Assembly: GCF_004362515.1 (NCBI RefSeq)
Contig: NZ_SNXU01000001.1
Coordinates: 744,001-808,000, forward strand
From: Actinokineospora alba
GTDB lineage: Bacteria; Actinomycetota; Actinomycetes; Mycobacteriales; Pseudonocardiaceae
Reading direction: 5' to 3'
DNA length: 64,000 nt
The position numbers and the translations under genes are program-made. This document shows, in pieces, positions 11,542 through 22,491 of the stretch. The notes below the pieces were generated by a model. It had not been told where the DNA came from. It was given only the letters and a program-made list of their open reading frames with translations, and searched no databases. How positions within the stretch are numbered: the stretch's first letter is position 1; each line of letters starts with the position of its first letter.

Positions 11542-13272
11542 TCAGCCGGGGAAGAAGGGTTGTGAGCCGGGGCCCTGGCTGTGTTGGTGGGCCTGCCAGA
11601 CCTTCCCGGCCTCCTGCGTCGACCACATGCCGGAGCCGTCGGTGACGATCGCTGGTCTGCTCGGTGCGGCCGTGATGGCGGTGACGGGGAGGGTCAGGGT
11701 GGAGCTGTTGTACGGGTTCACCGTCAGGCCGTCGATGGGCAGGCTCGCCACGGGCATGGTGTTCACTTCGGTGGCGACGATCAGGGCCACCTTGTTGAGC
11801 CAGTCGACGCTGATGACCTCTTTGACCTTTCCGCCCTGCAATGTGCGCGGGAGGCGGATGGCCACGGCGTCGTTGGTGCGGACTACGGAGGCGACCTTGA
11901 CCTCGCCGTTGACCACGGCGGCCACTCGGACGCCGTCGCGGGACAGGCGGAGTTGGGTGATGGTGCCGCCGTCCGCCGTCAGCTCCGACGCGTCCACTGA
12001 GAGGTCTTCCCAGGTGCCCTGGGAGGTTCTTACGGCTCTCACCACCACGGTCCCGTCCAGGACTGTCCAGACTTCGCCGCCGCCGTTGGCGTCGCCCAGC
12101 AGCCAGGTGGGGCGGGTCAGGGTGGCCGCCGGTGGGAGATCGATGTCCGGGAGGTCCGCGTTGATCTTGCCGATGCGCAGGCCCATGCCCTTGGGGGTCC
12201 GGTGCACCACCGCGAGCTGGCTGCCGTCTAGGGACTGGGCGGCGCTGACGATGTCGTAGGCGCCCGCGCCCGCCGGGCCTTCGATGGGTTTGCCGTCGCG
12301 CATCGAGCGGATGGTTCTGCCCGCGACCACCAAGCCCAGCAAGTCCGGTTTCGGGTTCGCCAGGACGTCGTACGAACCGACGTCGGCCTGGCGCCAGTCG
12401 CCGTGTTGGGGGACGAGTTCGCGGCCCTCGGTGTTGAGGCGCAGGGGGCTGGTGGTGACCTCGGAGACCGACTTGACGATCTGGGCGGCCATCCGCTGGC
12501 GGTCCTCGATCGACTTGTCGACCTGGGTCAGGTTGATCAGGACCGCGCCGTCGTTCTCGCGGACGACGTTGGTGCGCAGGTCCACGCCTTCGAGCTGGCT
12601 GCGGACCGCGCCCTTCAATGAATCCGACGGGCCCGCCAGCAGCAGGCGCATGACCCGGCCCTCGATGCCCTCGCTCGGCTCGATTTCCACGTAGCGGGGG
12701 TCGGAGACCATGACCCGCTGCTCCGGGTCGAAGAACTGCAGGTTGACCCGGCGGTAGGCGGCGTCGAACTTTGTCTGCTCGATGACGAGCACATCCGGCG
12801 GCGTCGAGATGCGCCACTGGCCGTCGGGCTGGCGGCGCACGACGATGCGGTACTCCACCGGCTGTACCAGCGGGTAGAACGCTCGGTCGGCGATGAGCCT
12901 GCCGATCTGCGTCGCCGTCAGCAGCACGACCTTTTCCTGGGCGTCGGCGCCCGGGACCAGCTGGTTCTCCTGTACCGGCGCGGGCGGGGTCTTGATGCCG
13001 TCCTGCAGGATCGTCAGCCGCTCGGGATTGCGCGGCCAGTGCTGCTTGGCCTCGTCGGTGAGGTAGGTCCGGGCCGCGTCCGGGGTGCCCGCGCGGAAGA
13101 CGAACTCCTGCACCAGCGACAGCGGGTCAAGGTCCGGCGTCGGCTTGCGGACCTGCCGCTCCTGCGGGCCCGGGGCGTCGAGAACCACCTTCGGCGGGGT
13201 GCGGTCGGGGATGTTGGCACAGCCGGTGAGCAGGCCCGCGAACACCATGACGACTACGAGCAAGCGGTTCAC
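11542..13272 (-). CDS. lpqB: Lipoprotein LpqB, partner of the MtrAB two-component system
   Basis: LpqB is a membrane lipoprotein that interacts with the extracytoplasmic part of MtrB and tunes MtrA phosphorylation, affecting growth and cell wall homeostasis (known from mycobacteria). The 576-residue product starts at GTG 13272: VNRLLVVVMVFAGLLTGC, with lipobox LTGC and Cys18. A GerMN-like domain and a beta-propeller domain follow (repeats such as LRLSRDGVRVAAVVNG, and VDWLNKVALIVATEV). The start codon overlaps the mtrB stop as GTGA, so the two are translationally coupled. Length is close to M. tuberculosis LpqB. Confidence 0.95.
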   Translation of the reverse strand: MNRLLVVVMVFAGLLTGCANIPDRTPPKVVLDAPGPQERQVRKPTPDLDPLSLVQEFVFRAGTPDAARTYLTDEAKQHWPRNPERLTILQDGIKTPPAPVQENQLVPGADAQEKVVLLTATQIGRLIADRAFYPLVQPVEYRIVVRRQPDGQWRISTPPDVLVIEQTKFDAAYRRVNLQFFDPEQRVMVSDPRYVEIEPSEGIEGRVMRLLLAGPSDSLKGAVRSQLEGVDLRTNVVRENDGAVLINLTQVDKSIEDRQRMAAQIVKSVSEVTTSPLRLNTEGRELVPQHGDWRQADVGSYDVLANPKPDLLGLVVAGRTIRSMRDGKPIEGPAGAGAYDIVSAAQSLDGSQLAVVHRTPKGMGLRIGKINADLPDIDLPPAATLTRPTWLLGDANGGGEVWTVLDGTVVVRAVRTSQGTWEDLSVDASELTADGGTITQLRLSRDGVRVAAVVNGEVKVASVVRTNDAVAIRLPRTLQGGKVKEVISVDWLNKVALIVATEVNTMPVASLPIDGLTVNPYNSSTLTLPVTAITAAPSRPAIVTDGSGMWSTQEAGKVWQAHQHSQGPGSQPFFPG

Positions 13273-14981
13273 GGCGAGACCTCCTCCGGCACGCTCTGCG
13301 GCGGCGGCGCGGCGGTCGACGGCTCGACCGGGGGCAGCGGCAGCGGACTGTTCGAATATTCCTCGTCCTGGCGTCGGGGCAGCGTGAGCCGGAAACAGGC
13401 CCCCTCCCCCGGCTCGCCCCAGGCGTCGAGGCCGCCGCCGTGCAGGCGCGCGTCCTCCAAGCTGATCGCCAGGCCCAGGCCGGTCCCGCCGGTGTGCCGG
13501 TTGCGTGAGGGGTCGGCCCGCCAGAAGCGGTTGAAGACCAGTTCGGCCTCGCCGGTGCGCAGGCCGACGCCGTGGTCGCGGACGGTGATGGCGACGGCGT
13601 CGTCGTTGGCGGCCAGGCACAGCTCGACCGGCCTGCCCTCGCCGTGGTCGATGGCGTTGGCGAGCAGGTTGCGCACGATGCGCTCGACCCGGCGGGGCTC
13701 GACCTCGGCGACGATCTCCTCGTCGGGCAGGTCGAGGACCACCTCGGAGCCGGAACGCCGCGCGATGACCCGGACGGACTCGACCGCGCGCCGGGCGATG
13801 GCCCGCATGTCGGCGTACTCGGACACCAGTTCCTCGACGCCCGCGTCGAGCCGGGAGATCTCGAGGAGGTCGGCGAGGAGCGTCTCGAACCGGTCCAGTT
13901 CGTCGACGAGCAGCTCGGTCGAGCGGGCCAGGCCCGCCGGGAACTGCTTGCGTGAAGCGTGCAGGACGTCGGCGGCCATCCGGACGGTGGTCAGCGGGGT
14001 GCGCAGCTCGTGGGAGACGTCGGAGGTGAAGCGGCGCTGCAGCTGGCCGAACTCCTCGAGCTGGCGGATCTGCCGCTCGATGCTCTCGGCCATCTCGTTG
14101 TAGGACTGGGCCAGCCGGGCGACGTCGTCCTCCCCGGCCACGACCATGCGCTCGTCCAGTTCGCCGTCGGCGAACCGCTCGGCGGCGCGGGCGGCGCGGC
14201 GCACCGGGAGCACGACCTGGCGGGTGACCAGGTTGGTGATGCCCGCGAGCAGCAGCATCAGCACCATGCCGCCGACCAGCAGAGTGCTCTGCACGACGCC
14301 GATCGTGCGCTGCTCGGCGGTCAGCGGGTAGAGCATGTAGAGCTGGACCGCCGGTGAGGCGCTGGTGACCGGGGCGCCCACCATCAGGAACGTGACCGCC
14401 TCGCCGCCGCGGTCGACGGTGAAGATCTGCGAGACGGTGTTGTTGTTGCTCGACAGCACGAACTCGCGCAGCGACTTCGGCACGTCGTCATACGGCCCGG
14501 CGACGTCCGGGCCCGCCGCGGTGGAGCCCAGCGAGTCGCTCACCAGCACGGGCTCGAACGCGCCTGCCGAGCCCGAGGCGGACTGCTGGTCGGGCGCGAT
14601 CGTGGTCAGCTTGTTGAGCGCGCCCTTGAGCCGGTTGGTCACGTCGGACGTGGCGCTGATGCCGACGAGTTCCCGCTCGGCGATCTGCACCGCGGCCCGG
14701 GTCTGCTCGACCGCGGCCGTCTCCTTGGCGCCGACGAGCCGCTCGGTGATCTGGCTCTGCAGCACCATGCCCAGGACGAACACGACCGCCGAGCCGAGCG
14801 CGAGCGTGCTGACCACGACACGCAGCTGCAGCGAGCGGCGCCACAGGTCGCCGAACGCGGCGGAACGGCGCCTGCCCGTCGCGACGAGCCTGGTCGCCGC
14901 GACGACGAGCGCGCGCAGCTGCCGGGTGAGGAACGCGCTCAACTCAGCGCTCTCACGGAGGGCCCGCCTTGTAGCCCACAC
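13269..14981 (-). CDS. mtrB: Sensor histidine kinase MtrB
   Basis: The membrane kinase of the essential MtrAB system that coordinates cell division and wall metabolism. The 570-residue protein has a transmembrane segment at about 52-75, an extracytoplasmic loop to about 225, a second transmembrane segment (226-249), a HAMP domain, and the HisKA domain with His324 in SDVSHELRTPLTTVRM. The ATPase domain carries NLLANAIDHGEG (N box), DHGVGL (G1) and GGTGLGLAI (G2). GTG at 14981 is taken as start; it overlaps the 3' end of mtrA by 29 bp. A later in-frame start is possible. It forms an operon with mtrA and lpqB. Confidence 0.96.
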   Translation of the reverse strand: MWATRRALRESAELSAFLTRQLRALVVAATRLVATGRRRSAAFGDLWRRSLQLRVVVSTLALGSAVVFVLGMVLQSQITERLVGAKETAAVEQTRAAVQIAERELVGISATSDVTNRLKGALNKLTTIAPDQQSASGSAGAFEPVLVSDSLGSTAAGPDVAGPYDDVPKSLREFVLSSNNNTVSQIFTVDRGGEAVTFLMVGAPVTSASPAVQLYMLYPLTAEQRTIGVVQSTLLVGGMVLMLLLAGITNLVTRQVVLPVRRAARAAERFADGELDERMVVAGEDDVARLAQSYNEMAESIERQIRQLEEFGQLQRRFTSDVSHELRTPLTTVRMAADVLHASRKQFPAGLARSTELLVDELDRFETLLADLLEISRLDAGVEELVSEYADMRAIARRAVESVRVIARRSGSEVVLDLPDEEIVAEVEPRRVERIVRNLLANAIDHGEGRPVELCLAANDDAVAITVRDHGVGLRTGEAELVFNRFWRADPSRNRHTGGTGLGLAISLEDARLHGGGLDAWGEPGEGACFRLTLPRRQDEEYSNSPLPLPPVEPSTAAPPPQSVPEEVSP

Positions 14982-15630
14982 CTCGGACCGTCAGTACGAC
15001 CTCGGGGTGCTCCGGGTCGCGCTCGACCTTGGAGCGCAGGCGCTGGACGTGCACGTTGACCAGGCGCGTGTCGGCGGCGTGGCGGTAGCCCCACACCTGC
15101 TCGAGCAGCACCTCGCGGGTGAACACCTGCCGCGGCTTGCGGGCCAGGGCGACGAGCAGGTCGAACTCCAGCGGGGTGAGCTGGATGGCCTTGCCGTCGC
15201 GCAGGACCTCGTGGCCGGGGACGTCGATGGTCAGGTCGCCGATGCCGAGGGTCTCGGCGGGCTCGGACTCGGTGCGGCGCAGCCGGGCGCGCACCCGGGC
15301 GACGAGCTCCTTGGGCTTGAACGGCTTGACGACGTAGTCATCGGCGCCGGACTCCAGCCCGAGGACGATGTCGACGGTGTCGCTCTTGGCGGTCAGCATG
15401 ACGATCGGCACGCCGGACTCGCCACGGATCGCCTTGCACACGTCGATCCCGTTCATGCCCGGGAGCATCAGGTCGAGCAGCACCAGGTCGGGTTTGAGCT
15501 CACGCAGCGCGGGCAGCGCACGGGAACCATCGGCCACCACGGCGGTGTCGAAGCCCTCGCCGCGCAGCACGATGGTGAGCATCTCGGCCAGAGCCGGGTC
15601 GTCGTCCACTACCAGCACACGTGCCTTCAT
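14953..15630 (-). CDS. mtrA: Response regulator MtrA (OmpR family)
   Basis: A DNA-binding response regulator phosphorylated by MtrB; in relatives it controls oriC-linked and wall-hydrolase genes. The 225-residue protein has a receiver domain (Asp9/Asp10 acidic pocket, phospho-acceptor Asp53 in LLDLMLPGMNG, Thr100 and Lys102 in MLTAKSD). It also has a winged-helix OmpR output domain (LTPLEFDLLVALARKPRQVFTREVLL, then VNVHVQRLRSKVE and VRGVGYKAGPP). The ATG at 15630 gives the family's usual MKARVLVVDDD start; a GTG two codons earlier is possible. It is 37 bp downstream of tmk. Confidence 0.97.
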   Translation of the reverse strand: MKARVLVVDDDPALAEMLTIVLRGEGFDTAVVADGSRALPALRELKPDLVLLDLMLPGMNGIDVCKAIRGESGVPIVMLTAKSDTVDIVLGLESGADDYVVKPFKPKELVARVRARLRRTESEPAETLGIGDLTIDVPGHEVLRDGKAIQLTPLEFDLLVALARKPRQVFTREVLLEQVWGYRHAADTRLVNVHVQRLRSKVERDPEHPEVVLTVRGVGYKAGPP

Positions 15631-15667
15631 GTGCACATCGTCGCATTGCGCACGGTCAGCGCGTGGA

Positions 15668-16309
15668 TCAGGGCTCAAGCAGGGTCGCGGCGAGGGCGGC
15701 GAAGTCGGTGTCGGCGGTCCCGTCGAGGACGTGCCACGGGGAGAGCCAGCCCTTCGCGGCGAGCCCGTCGTAGACCGCCGCGCAACGCGCTTGGAGCCCG
15801 CCGTCGGCCTCCCACTTGTCCCGCGCGCGGTCCTCGGTCTTCTCGCGGTGCTCCGCGCGGGCGACCGCGAGCTCGGCCGGAACCCGCAGCAGCAGTTGCG
15901 CGTGCGGGACGGGCAGGGCGAACCGGTCGACCTCGAGGGCCCGGACCCACTCGACGAACTCGCCGTCGGCGTCCTCGTGCAGGCGGGCGGCGCCGTAGGC
16001 GGCGTTGGAGGCGATGTAGCGGTCGAGGAGGAGGACGTCGGAGGTGTCGAGGGCGAACTGCAGGTCGGCGGCGGCACCCTGACGGTCGAGCGCGTAGAGG
16101 ACGGCGGTGCCGTAGACGGACTCGCCGAGCTTGCCGAGCCTGCCGTGGAGGCCGTCGTGGACGAGATCCGCGGTGACGGACTTGCCGTAGCGGGGGAACG
16201 CCCTGCTGATGACCTTGGCTCCGCGCTCGGTGAGAGCGGCGGTCAGCTTCTCGGCCAACGTGCGCTTGCCCGCGCCGTCCAGCCCCTCGATGACGATCAG
16301 TCGACCCAC
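15668..16309 (-). CDS. tmk: Thymidylate kinase
   Basis: It phosphorylates dTMP to dTDP for DNA synthesis. Starting at GTG 16309 the protein is 213 residues, as in M. tuberculosis. The P-loop is GLDGAGKRT (9-17). The substrate and lid regions include AFPRYGKSVTADL, the ALDRQ motif, LLDRYIASNAAYGAARLHE and EHREKTEDRARDKWEADGGLQ. A longer frame upstream has an Arg-rich, non-family N-terminus and was not used. Ribosome binding site weak (AGGGT). It is the first gene of a probable tmk-mtrA-mtrB-lpqB transcript. Confidence 0.94.
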   Translation of the reverse strand: MGRLIVIEGLDGAGKRTLAEKLTAALTERGAKVISRAFPRYGKSVTADLVHDGLHGRLGKLGESVYGTAVLYALDRQGAAADLQFALDTSDVLLLDRYIASNAAYGAARLHEDADGEFVEWVRALEVDRFALPVPHAQLLLRVPAELAVARAEHREKTEDRARDKWEADGGLQARCAAVYDGLAAKGWLSPWHVLDGTADTDFAALAATLLEP

Positions 16310-16554
16310 GCCGGAAACCCTACGTGGCCTGCGGTGTCGGGATCGTGTCAGCCCCGCTGTCGCCACGCTGAACCTGGACGCCGGTGGACGAGACGTTCCC
16401 CGTACCCCAGTCGTGGAATGTCCCCTCCACCGGCGTCATCCGCCCGCGGGCGGCAGGTGCTCTGGCCCACCCCTCGCTCAGGCCAGAACTTTGCATGATC
16501 GCTACGGCGGCCCGCCGCGTTACACCTTGATCGGGTTTTTCTTCCGGACAGACG

Positions 16555-16589
16555 CCGGCCCCGGCACGCGGGTCGCGTGTCGGGGCCGG
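16555..16589 (-). terminator. Terminator of ahcY
   Basis: A 16-bp GC-rich stem (16555-16570 with 16574-16589, one G-T type mismatch) starting 14 bp after the ahcY stop. No clear U-tract follows on the minus strand, so efficiency is uncertain. It separates ahcY from tmk. Confidence 0.7.
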
Positions 16590-16602
16590 AAAGCGCCGTG
16601 AC

Positions 16603-18093
<1,491 letters not shown>

Positions 18094-18199
18094 CGAGTGA
18101 ATCCTCCAGACTCTGGTTCCAGCCGAACACTACCGTTGTGGGCAGTGGCGGGGATCGCCCAAAGGGCTGTTCGGCGTATATAGGCGACCTGGGAGAGAA

Positions 18200-20542
18200 G
18201 TGCTGCTGACTGGCACGGAAACGCGCGTTGTCGAATTACGCGTGCACGGGAACATGGGCACCAGTGCCGAGTCGCTGGTTTCCGCCGTCGCCGCGGTCGA
18301 CGTGGCCGGAGACGGGGTGGGCCGCATCGTGCGCCCGGCCGACCGGCTGCTGCGGCCGGCGCCCGGGCCGGTGCTGCGGGCCGAGGGCAGATCCGTGCCG
18401 CGCATTGTCGAAGGATACGTCTGGGGCGCGATGACCTCAGGCGGGTGGGCGAAGGCGACGTGGGCGCTGCTGTTCCCGTTCTCGCTGGCCAACGTCGCGC
18501 ACTGGATGCTGCCGCCGATCCCGAGCGGGAGCCGGGTGGGCACGCTGCTGGGTGTGCTGAACCGGTCGCTGCTGCGCTTGGCCGCCGTGCTGCTGACGAT
18601 GCTGCTGGTCGGGCAGGCCGCCGTGGTGAGTCTCGACCTGCTGGCCGCGCAGTGCCTCGCGCCGGGTGCGGACTGCCTGACGTCGGTGCCCGACCTGGTG
18701 CGTGAGACCTACCCGATGCGGCAGGTCGCGGGGCTGCTGCCGGTGCTGCTGGCGGTCCTGGTGCTGCACCGCATCTCGGGTGTCGCCTGGGAGACCGCCG
18801 ACTCGCCGAACCCGCCCGCGGCGCGGCCGAACACCAAGGTGGTCCTTCCCGGGCGCAACCTGGTCGCCGACCCGGACACCCCGGCCCTGCGGACGCTGCA
18901 CCTGGTGTCGGCGCTGGGCACGGTGGCGCTGCTGGCCCTGGGCGGGCCGTTCGCGATGCCCGCGCAGCAGTCCGACCGGGTGCTCTGGTTCGGCGTTCTC
19001 GGCGTGCTCGGCTTCTGTCTGCTGGCGGTGCTGACCCTCGACGATCCGCGCGGCGCCGTGCCGGAGCGCGCGGGAAAGCTGCTGCGGGCGGTGCTGGGCC
19101 CGGTGAGCCGGGCGGTGCTGCTGGCGGTCGGCGTCATGCTGGTCCTCGGCGCGGGGGCGCTCGTCGAACTGCCCGCGACCGGCCTGCCGGGTGCGGGGGC
19201 GACCGTCGAGGCGGTGGCCGGGGCGCTCATCGGCGCCGTCGTGCTGCTCGGGGTGCTGTTGGTGCCCGCCGCCCTGATCGCCCGGCGCACGTGGTCGGGA
19301 CTGCCGCGCGACCTGCGGCCGTGGGCGGGCGGGTGGATGTCGGCGCCGGTGCTGGCGGTCGCGGGGCTGCTGGGTGGCGGTTTCGGCGCGGGGCTGGCGA
19401 TCTCGGTGCGCAAACTCGTCGGGACCGAGGGGATCCGGCTGCCGCCCGGGTATGAGCAGGTGACGCTGCTGTGGGGCGCGGGCGCGGCGATCGGTCTCGT
19501 CGTGGCGCTGCCGGTGGTGGCCTGGGTGGTCATCAGGTACCTGCGCAGGCGCGGGCAGCACGAGGTCGACCTGCTGCACCAAGGCAGGCCGCGCGACCGG
19601 GTCCGCGCCGACCGCGCGTGGCACACCGCCACGTGGCAACGCCGAAACCTGCACCGCCTGCTGCTGACGGGGGCGAGCGTCCTGGCGCTCGGCGCGGGCA
19701 TCGCGGTCACGACCCGCGTTCTCGGCGTGCAGCCGCCGGTGTGGATGGAGCCGTTCTCCGCGGTCGGGATCGTCGCGCTCGGCCTGCTCGCGGTGTCGCT
19801 GCTGCGCGCGGTCTACACCGCGGCGACGGACCCGGCGCTGGGCAGACGGCTGGGCGTGGTGGCCGACCTGGCCTGCTTCTGGCCGCGTGAGGCCCATCCG
19901 ACGGTGCCGCCGTGCTACGCGCTCAAAGTCGCCCCGGAGCTGGCGGCGCGGGTGAGCTACCACCTGCGGGACCCGAACACGCGGGTCGTGCTGACCGGCC
20001 ACAGCCAGGGCGGGCTGCTGGTGGCGGTCACCGCCGCGCGGCTGCTGGAGTCGCTCAACGAACCGGAGCGACAGCGGGTCGGGATCGTGACGGTGGGCTC
20101 GCAGCTGCAATGGGCTTACTCGCGCGCGTTCCCCGCCGTGGTCCCCCACAGCTCGCTGAGCACGCTCGCGGGCGAACTCGGCACCCGCTGGCGCGCCCTG
20201 TGCCGCGGCACCGACGCGGTCGGCGGCGCGGTGACGACGTGGGGCAGGCAGGTGTGCGGCGACCGGCTGCTCGGCACAGGTTTCCGCCCGGACGGCACGG
20301 TCGGACCGCTGCCCGCGGCCACGCGAAGCCCGACGGGCGCCTTGGTTCTGGGCGGCGACCACTGGCTGCCGGACCCGATGCGCGGCCCGTTCCCGGCGCG
20401 GCGGTGGGCGGCGGGGGTGCTCAAGCACGGCAACTACACGGCGGACCCGGAGTGGGACCGCGCGGTCGCGATGGCTGCGGGGCTCGACCCGGAGGAACCG
20501 GAATCGTCGGGTCTGCCCTGGCCGAGCGCCGGGACGCGCTGA
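18200..20542 (+). CDS. Large multipass membrane protein with alpha/beta-hydrolase-like motifs
   Basis: A 780-residue protein of unknown substrate. It begins VVELRVHGNMGTSAESLVSAVA; RVHG followed by GTS is an oxyanion-like loop of lipase-type hydrolases. About nine hydrophobic helices lie between roughly residues 115 and 555. The C-terminal soluble part contains VVLTGHSQGGLLVAVTAARLLE, a GxSxG nucleophile elbow (GHSQG), and LVLGGDHWLPDPM with a possible catalytic Asp/His. The hydrolase fold therefore seems to be split around a membrane domain. GTG start with GGGAGAG upstream. A DUF1345 gene follows 23 bp downstream, likely in the same operon. Lipase or esterase activity is an inference. Confidence 0.8.
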   Translation: MLLTGTETRVVELRVHGNMGTSAESLVSAVAAVDVAGDGVGRIVRPADRLLRPAPGPVLRAEGRSVPRIVEGYVWGAMTSGGWAKATWALLFPFSLANVAHWMLPPIPSGSRVGTLLGVLNRSLLRLAAVLLTMLLVGQAAVVSLDLLAAQCLAPGADCLTSVPDLVRETYPMRQVAGLLPVLLAVLVLHRISGVAWETADSPNPPAARPNTKVVLPGRNLVADPDTPALRTLHLVSALGTVALLALGGPFAMPAQQSDRVLWFGVLGVLGFCLLAVLTLDDPRGAVPERAGKLLRAVLGPVSRAVLLAVGVMLVLGAGALVELPATGLPGAGATVEAVAGALIGAVVLLGVLLVPAALIARRTWSGLPRDLRPWAGGWMSAPVLAVAGLLGGGFGAGLAISVRKLVGTEGIRLPPGYEQVTLLWGAGAAIGLVVALPVVAWVVIRYLRRRGQHEVDLLHQGRPRDRVRADRAWHTATWQRRNLHRLLLTGASVLALGAGIAVTTRVLGVQPPVWMEPFSAVGIVALGLLAVSLLRAVYTAATDPALGRRLGVVADLACFWPREAHPTVPPCYALKVAPELAARVSYHLRDPNTRVVLTGHSQGGLLVAVTAARLLESLNEPERQRVGIVTVGSQLQWAYSRAFPAVVPHSSLSTLAGELGTRWRALCRGTDAVGGAVTTWGRQVCGDRLLGTGFRPDGTVGPLPAATRSPTGALVLGGDHWLPDPMRGPFPARRWAAGVLKHGNYTADPEWDRAVAMAAGLDPEEPESSGLPWPSAGTR

Positions 20543-20565
20543 GGCTTTCCCTGGAAGGAGCGGTC

Positions 20566-21186
20566 TTGGCGACAAAGGTGTCATTCCTGGTGGCCCGGCT
20601 GATCGAGGGCGCGCTGATCGTCCTCGGCGTGCTCGTCTTCGTCTCGGACAACATCACCTACATCGCGCTGTGGGATCTGCTCGCCTTGGTCTACCTGGGA
20701 ATCCGCGTCGCACGCCTGATCCGCGACAAGCGGGCCGGGGCGGAGAACCTCGACTGGCTGCACAGCATCCTGGGACGGCGGGCGGGTTCGTTGTTCACGC
20801 TGTTCACGAGCCTGGTCGGGATCACCGCCGGGCTGACCATCGTGATCGGCACCGAGGACGCGGACACCGCTCTGGTGGCGAAGGTGGTCGCCGTTCCCGC
20901 CGTACTGCTCGCGTGGGCGATCCTGCACTTCGGCTACGCGGAACGCTACGCGCAGGCCTACTACGCGGCGCTGCCCGAGCGGATCCTGGTGTTCCCGGCC
21001 ACCGAGCAGCCCAGGTTCCTGGACTTCGCCTACTTCTCGTTCACCGTCGGCACTTCGTTCGCCGTGTCCGACGTCGAGACGCGGACTCCCGCGGTGCGGC
21101 TGCGGATCCTTGCCCACAGCGTCCTGTCGTTCATCTACAACACCGCGACCCTGGGTATCGCGGTCGGCGTGATCACCGGGAAGTGA
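20566..21186 (+). CDS. DUF1345 family membrane protein
   Basis: A 206-residue integral membrane protein with about five hydrophobic helices (ALIVLGVLVFVSDNITYIALWDLLALVYLGI; SLFTLFTSLVGITAGLTIVIG; VVAVPAVLLAWAILHFGYAERYA; VLSFIYNTATLGIAVGVITGK). The HFGYAERYAQ and FLDFAYFSFTVGTSFAVSD segments are the family signature. Function unknown. Best start is TTG 20566 after GGAAGGAG; GTG at 20578 is an alternative. It follows the hydrolase-like membrane protein by 23 bp and overlaps the convergent MutL-like gene by 14 bp. Confidence 0.85.
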   Translation: MATKVSFLVARLIEGALIVLGVLVFVSDNITYIALWDLLALVYLGIRVARLIRDKRAGAENLDWLHSILGRRAGSLFTLFTSLVGITAGLTIVIGTEDADTALVAKVVAVPAVLLAWAILHFGYAERYAQAYYAALPERILVFPATEQPRFLDFAYFSFTVGTSFAVSDVETRTPAVRLRILAHSVLSFIYNTATLGIAVGVITGK

Positions 21187-22480
21187 CCTGGACCAGGCTG
21201 GACTCCAGCAGCCGGTCGGCCGCCTCGCCACGCCCCACGTCGGTGAGCAGTCCGGCGGGTGCCAGGACGTAGTCGCGGTCGACCACCACCCGCGCGGTGC
21301 GCAGGACCGGCCGCAGAATCGGGTCGGCGCGCAGTGTCTCCTCCACCCGCGCGAGCCCATCGGCGGTGGCGTGCCGGAAGACGCCGCCGGAGAGCACCAG
21401 CAGGCCCGCGCCGCGCGGACCCAGTTGCCCGTCGACCAGCCTCAGGTGCCGCCGGACGGCGAGGATCGCCGCCAGCGACGCCAACCGCAGGTCCACTTCG
21501 GACTCTTCATCGGTCGACGGGATGAAGTCGACGTCGGCCGCCCGGTGTTTCGCCGCCGCGGCAAGGTCTTCCGAACCGCTGACCAGCCGTTCCACGACCG
21601 CCTCGGCGACGATCCCGGGCGCCGACCAGCGCATGCCGATGTCACCCTCGACCGTGCGCCGGTCCGCGGGCAGCGCCACCGTCGTGACCCGCTCACCCTC
21701 CACAGTGGACACTGCGGAGTACACGTCGGTCGTCGCGCCACCCACGTCGACGACGAGGACCGCGCCCTGTTCCTCCTCGCGCGCCAGCACTCCCGCGAGC
21801 CGCGAGACCCCGGTGAGCACCGCGTCCGGGGTGACCGTGCGGACCAGCGACCGGAACCGCGGCCCACGGGAGAGCCCCTTGCCGCCGATCACGTGACTCA
21901 GGAATGCCGCCCGGATCGCCTTGCGTGCCGGTCCGGGGGCCAGCTCTCCCACGTCGGGCAGGACGTTGTCGGTCGCCACGACGCTGCGGCCCGCCAGCAG
22001 CGCCAGCGCCTCATCACGTGCTTCGGCGTTGCCCGCGAGCACGATCGGCACCGTGATCCGGTTGACCGCCAGCTTGCGCGCGTTGTGCAGCAGCACCCGC
22101 TGGTCGCCGCCGTCGGTCCCGCCGACCAGCAGCACGATGTCCGGGCGGTCCGCCCGCAGCGCCCGGATTCCGGCGCCGTCGAGGTCGCCGCTGGAGACGT
22201 GGACAACCTTCGCGCCTGCCGAAAGAGCCACCCGGTAGCCGGCTTCGGCGCTCACCAGCCGCTCCTGGCCGACGACCGCGAGCCGCAGGCCCCCACCCGC
22301 CGACGAACACGCGAGCACCTCCGCCTCCGCCGCGCCGAGGGCCGACGTCACCGCGGCGACGCCGTCGAGCACCTCCGGGGGCGTCGTCTCATGCTGGGCG
22401 GTCCCCAGCAGGTCGCCGTCGGGCGACACCAGGGCGCCTTTGGTCCACGTCGAGCCGACGTCCAGGCAGAGCAGGGGCAC
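21173..22480 (-). CDS. MutL family protein (glutamate mutase L-like ATPase)
   Basis: A 435-residue ASKHA-type ATPase-like protein. The family is named for the accessory protein of adenosylcobalamin-dependent glutamate mutase. Signatures are LLCLDVGSTWTKGALV at the N-terminus, VLACSSAGGGLRLAVVG, DIVLLVGGTDGGD, VPIVLAGNAEARDEA, ATDNVLPDVGEL, LVVDVGGATTDVYS (phosphate motif), GDIGMRW and LVLSGGVFRH. GTG 22480 follows the permease stop by 11 bp, so the two form an operon. No mutase subunit (MutE/MutS) lies in the window; its partner is elsewhere or it has another role. Longer upstream frames run through the permease gene and were not used. Confidence 0.9.
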   Translation of the reverse strand: MPLLCLDVGSTWTKGALVSPDGDLLGTAQHETTPPEVLDGVAAVTSALGAAEAEVLACSSAGGGLRLAVVGQERLVSAEAGYRVALSAGAKVVHVSSGDLDGAGIRALRADRPDIVLLVGGTDGGDQRVLLHNARKLAVNRITVPIVLAGNAEARDEALALLAGRSVVATDNVLPDVGELAPGPARKAIRAAFLSHVIGGKGLSRGPRFRSLVRTVTPDAVLTGVSRLAGVLAREEEQGAVLVVDVGGATTDVYSAVSTVEGERVTTVALPADRRTVEGDIGMRWSAPGIVAEAVVERLVSGSEDLAAAAKHRAADVDFIPSTDEESEVDLRLASLAAILAVRRHLRLVDGQLGPRGAGLLVLSGGVFRHATADGLARVEETLRADPILRPVLRTARVVVDRDYVLAPAGLLTDVGRGEAADRLLESSLVQVTSR

Positions 22481-22491
22481 GAGCGCGAATC

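Noticed and set aside
11121..11645. Open frame across the 93-bp palindrome and the lpqB end
   Set aside because: It crosses a perfect inverted repeat, is Arg/Gly-rich and enters lpqB in antisense.
18094..18199. SAH or SAM riboswitch before ahcY
   Set aside because: No recognisable conserved core or pseudoknot elements in the 106-bp gap.
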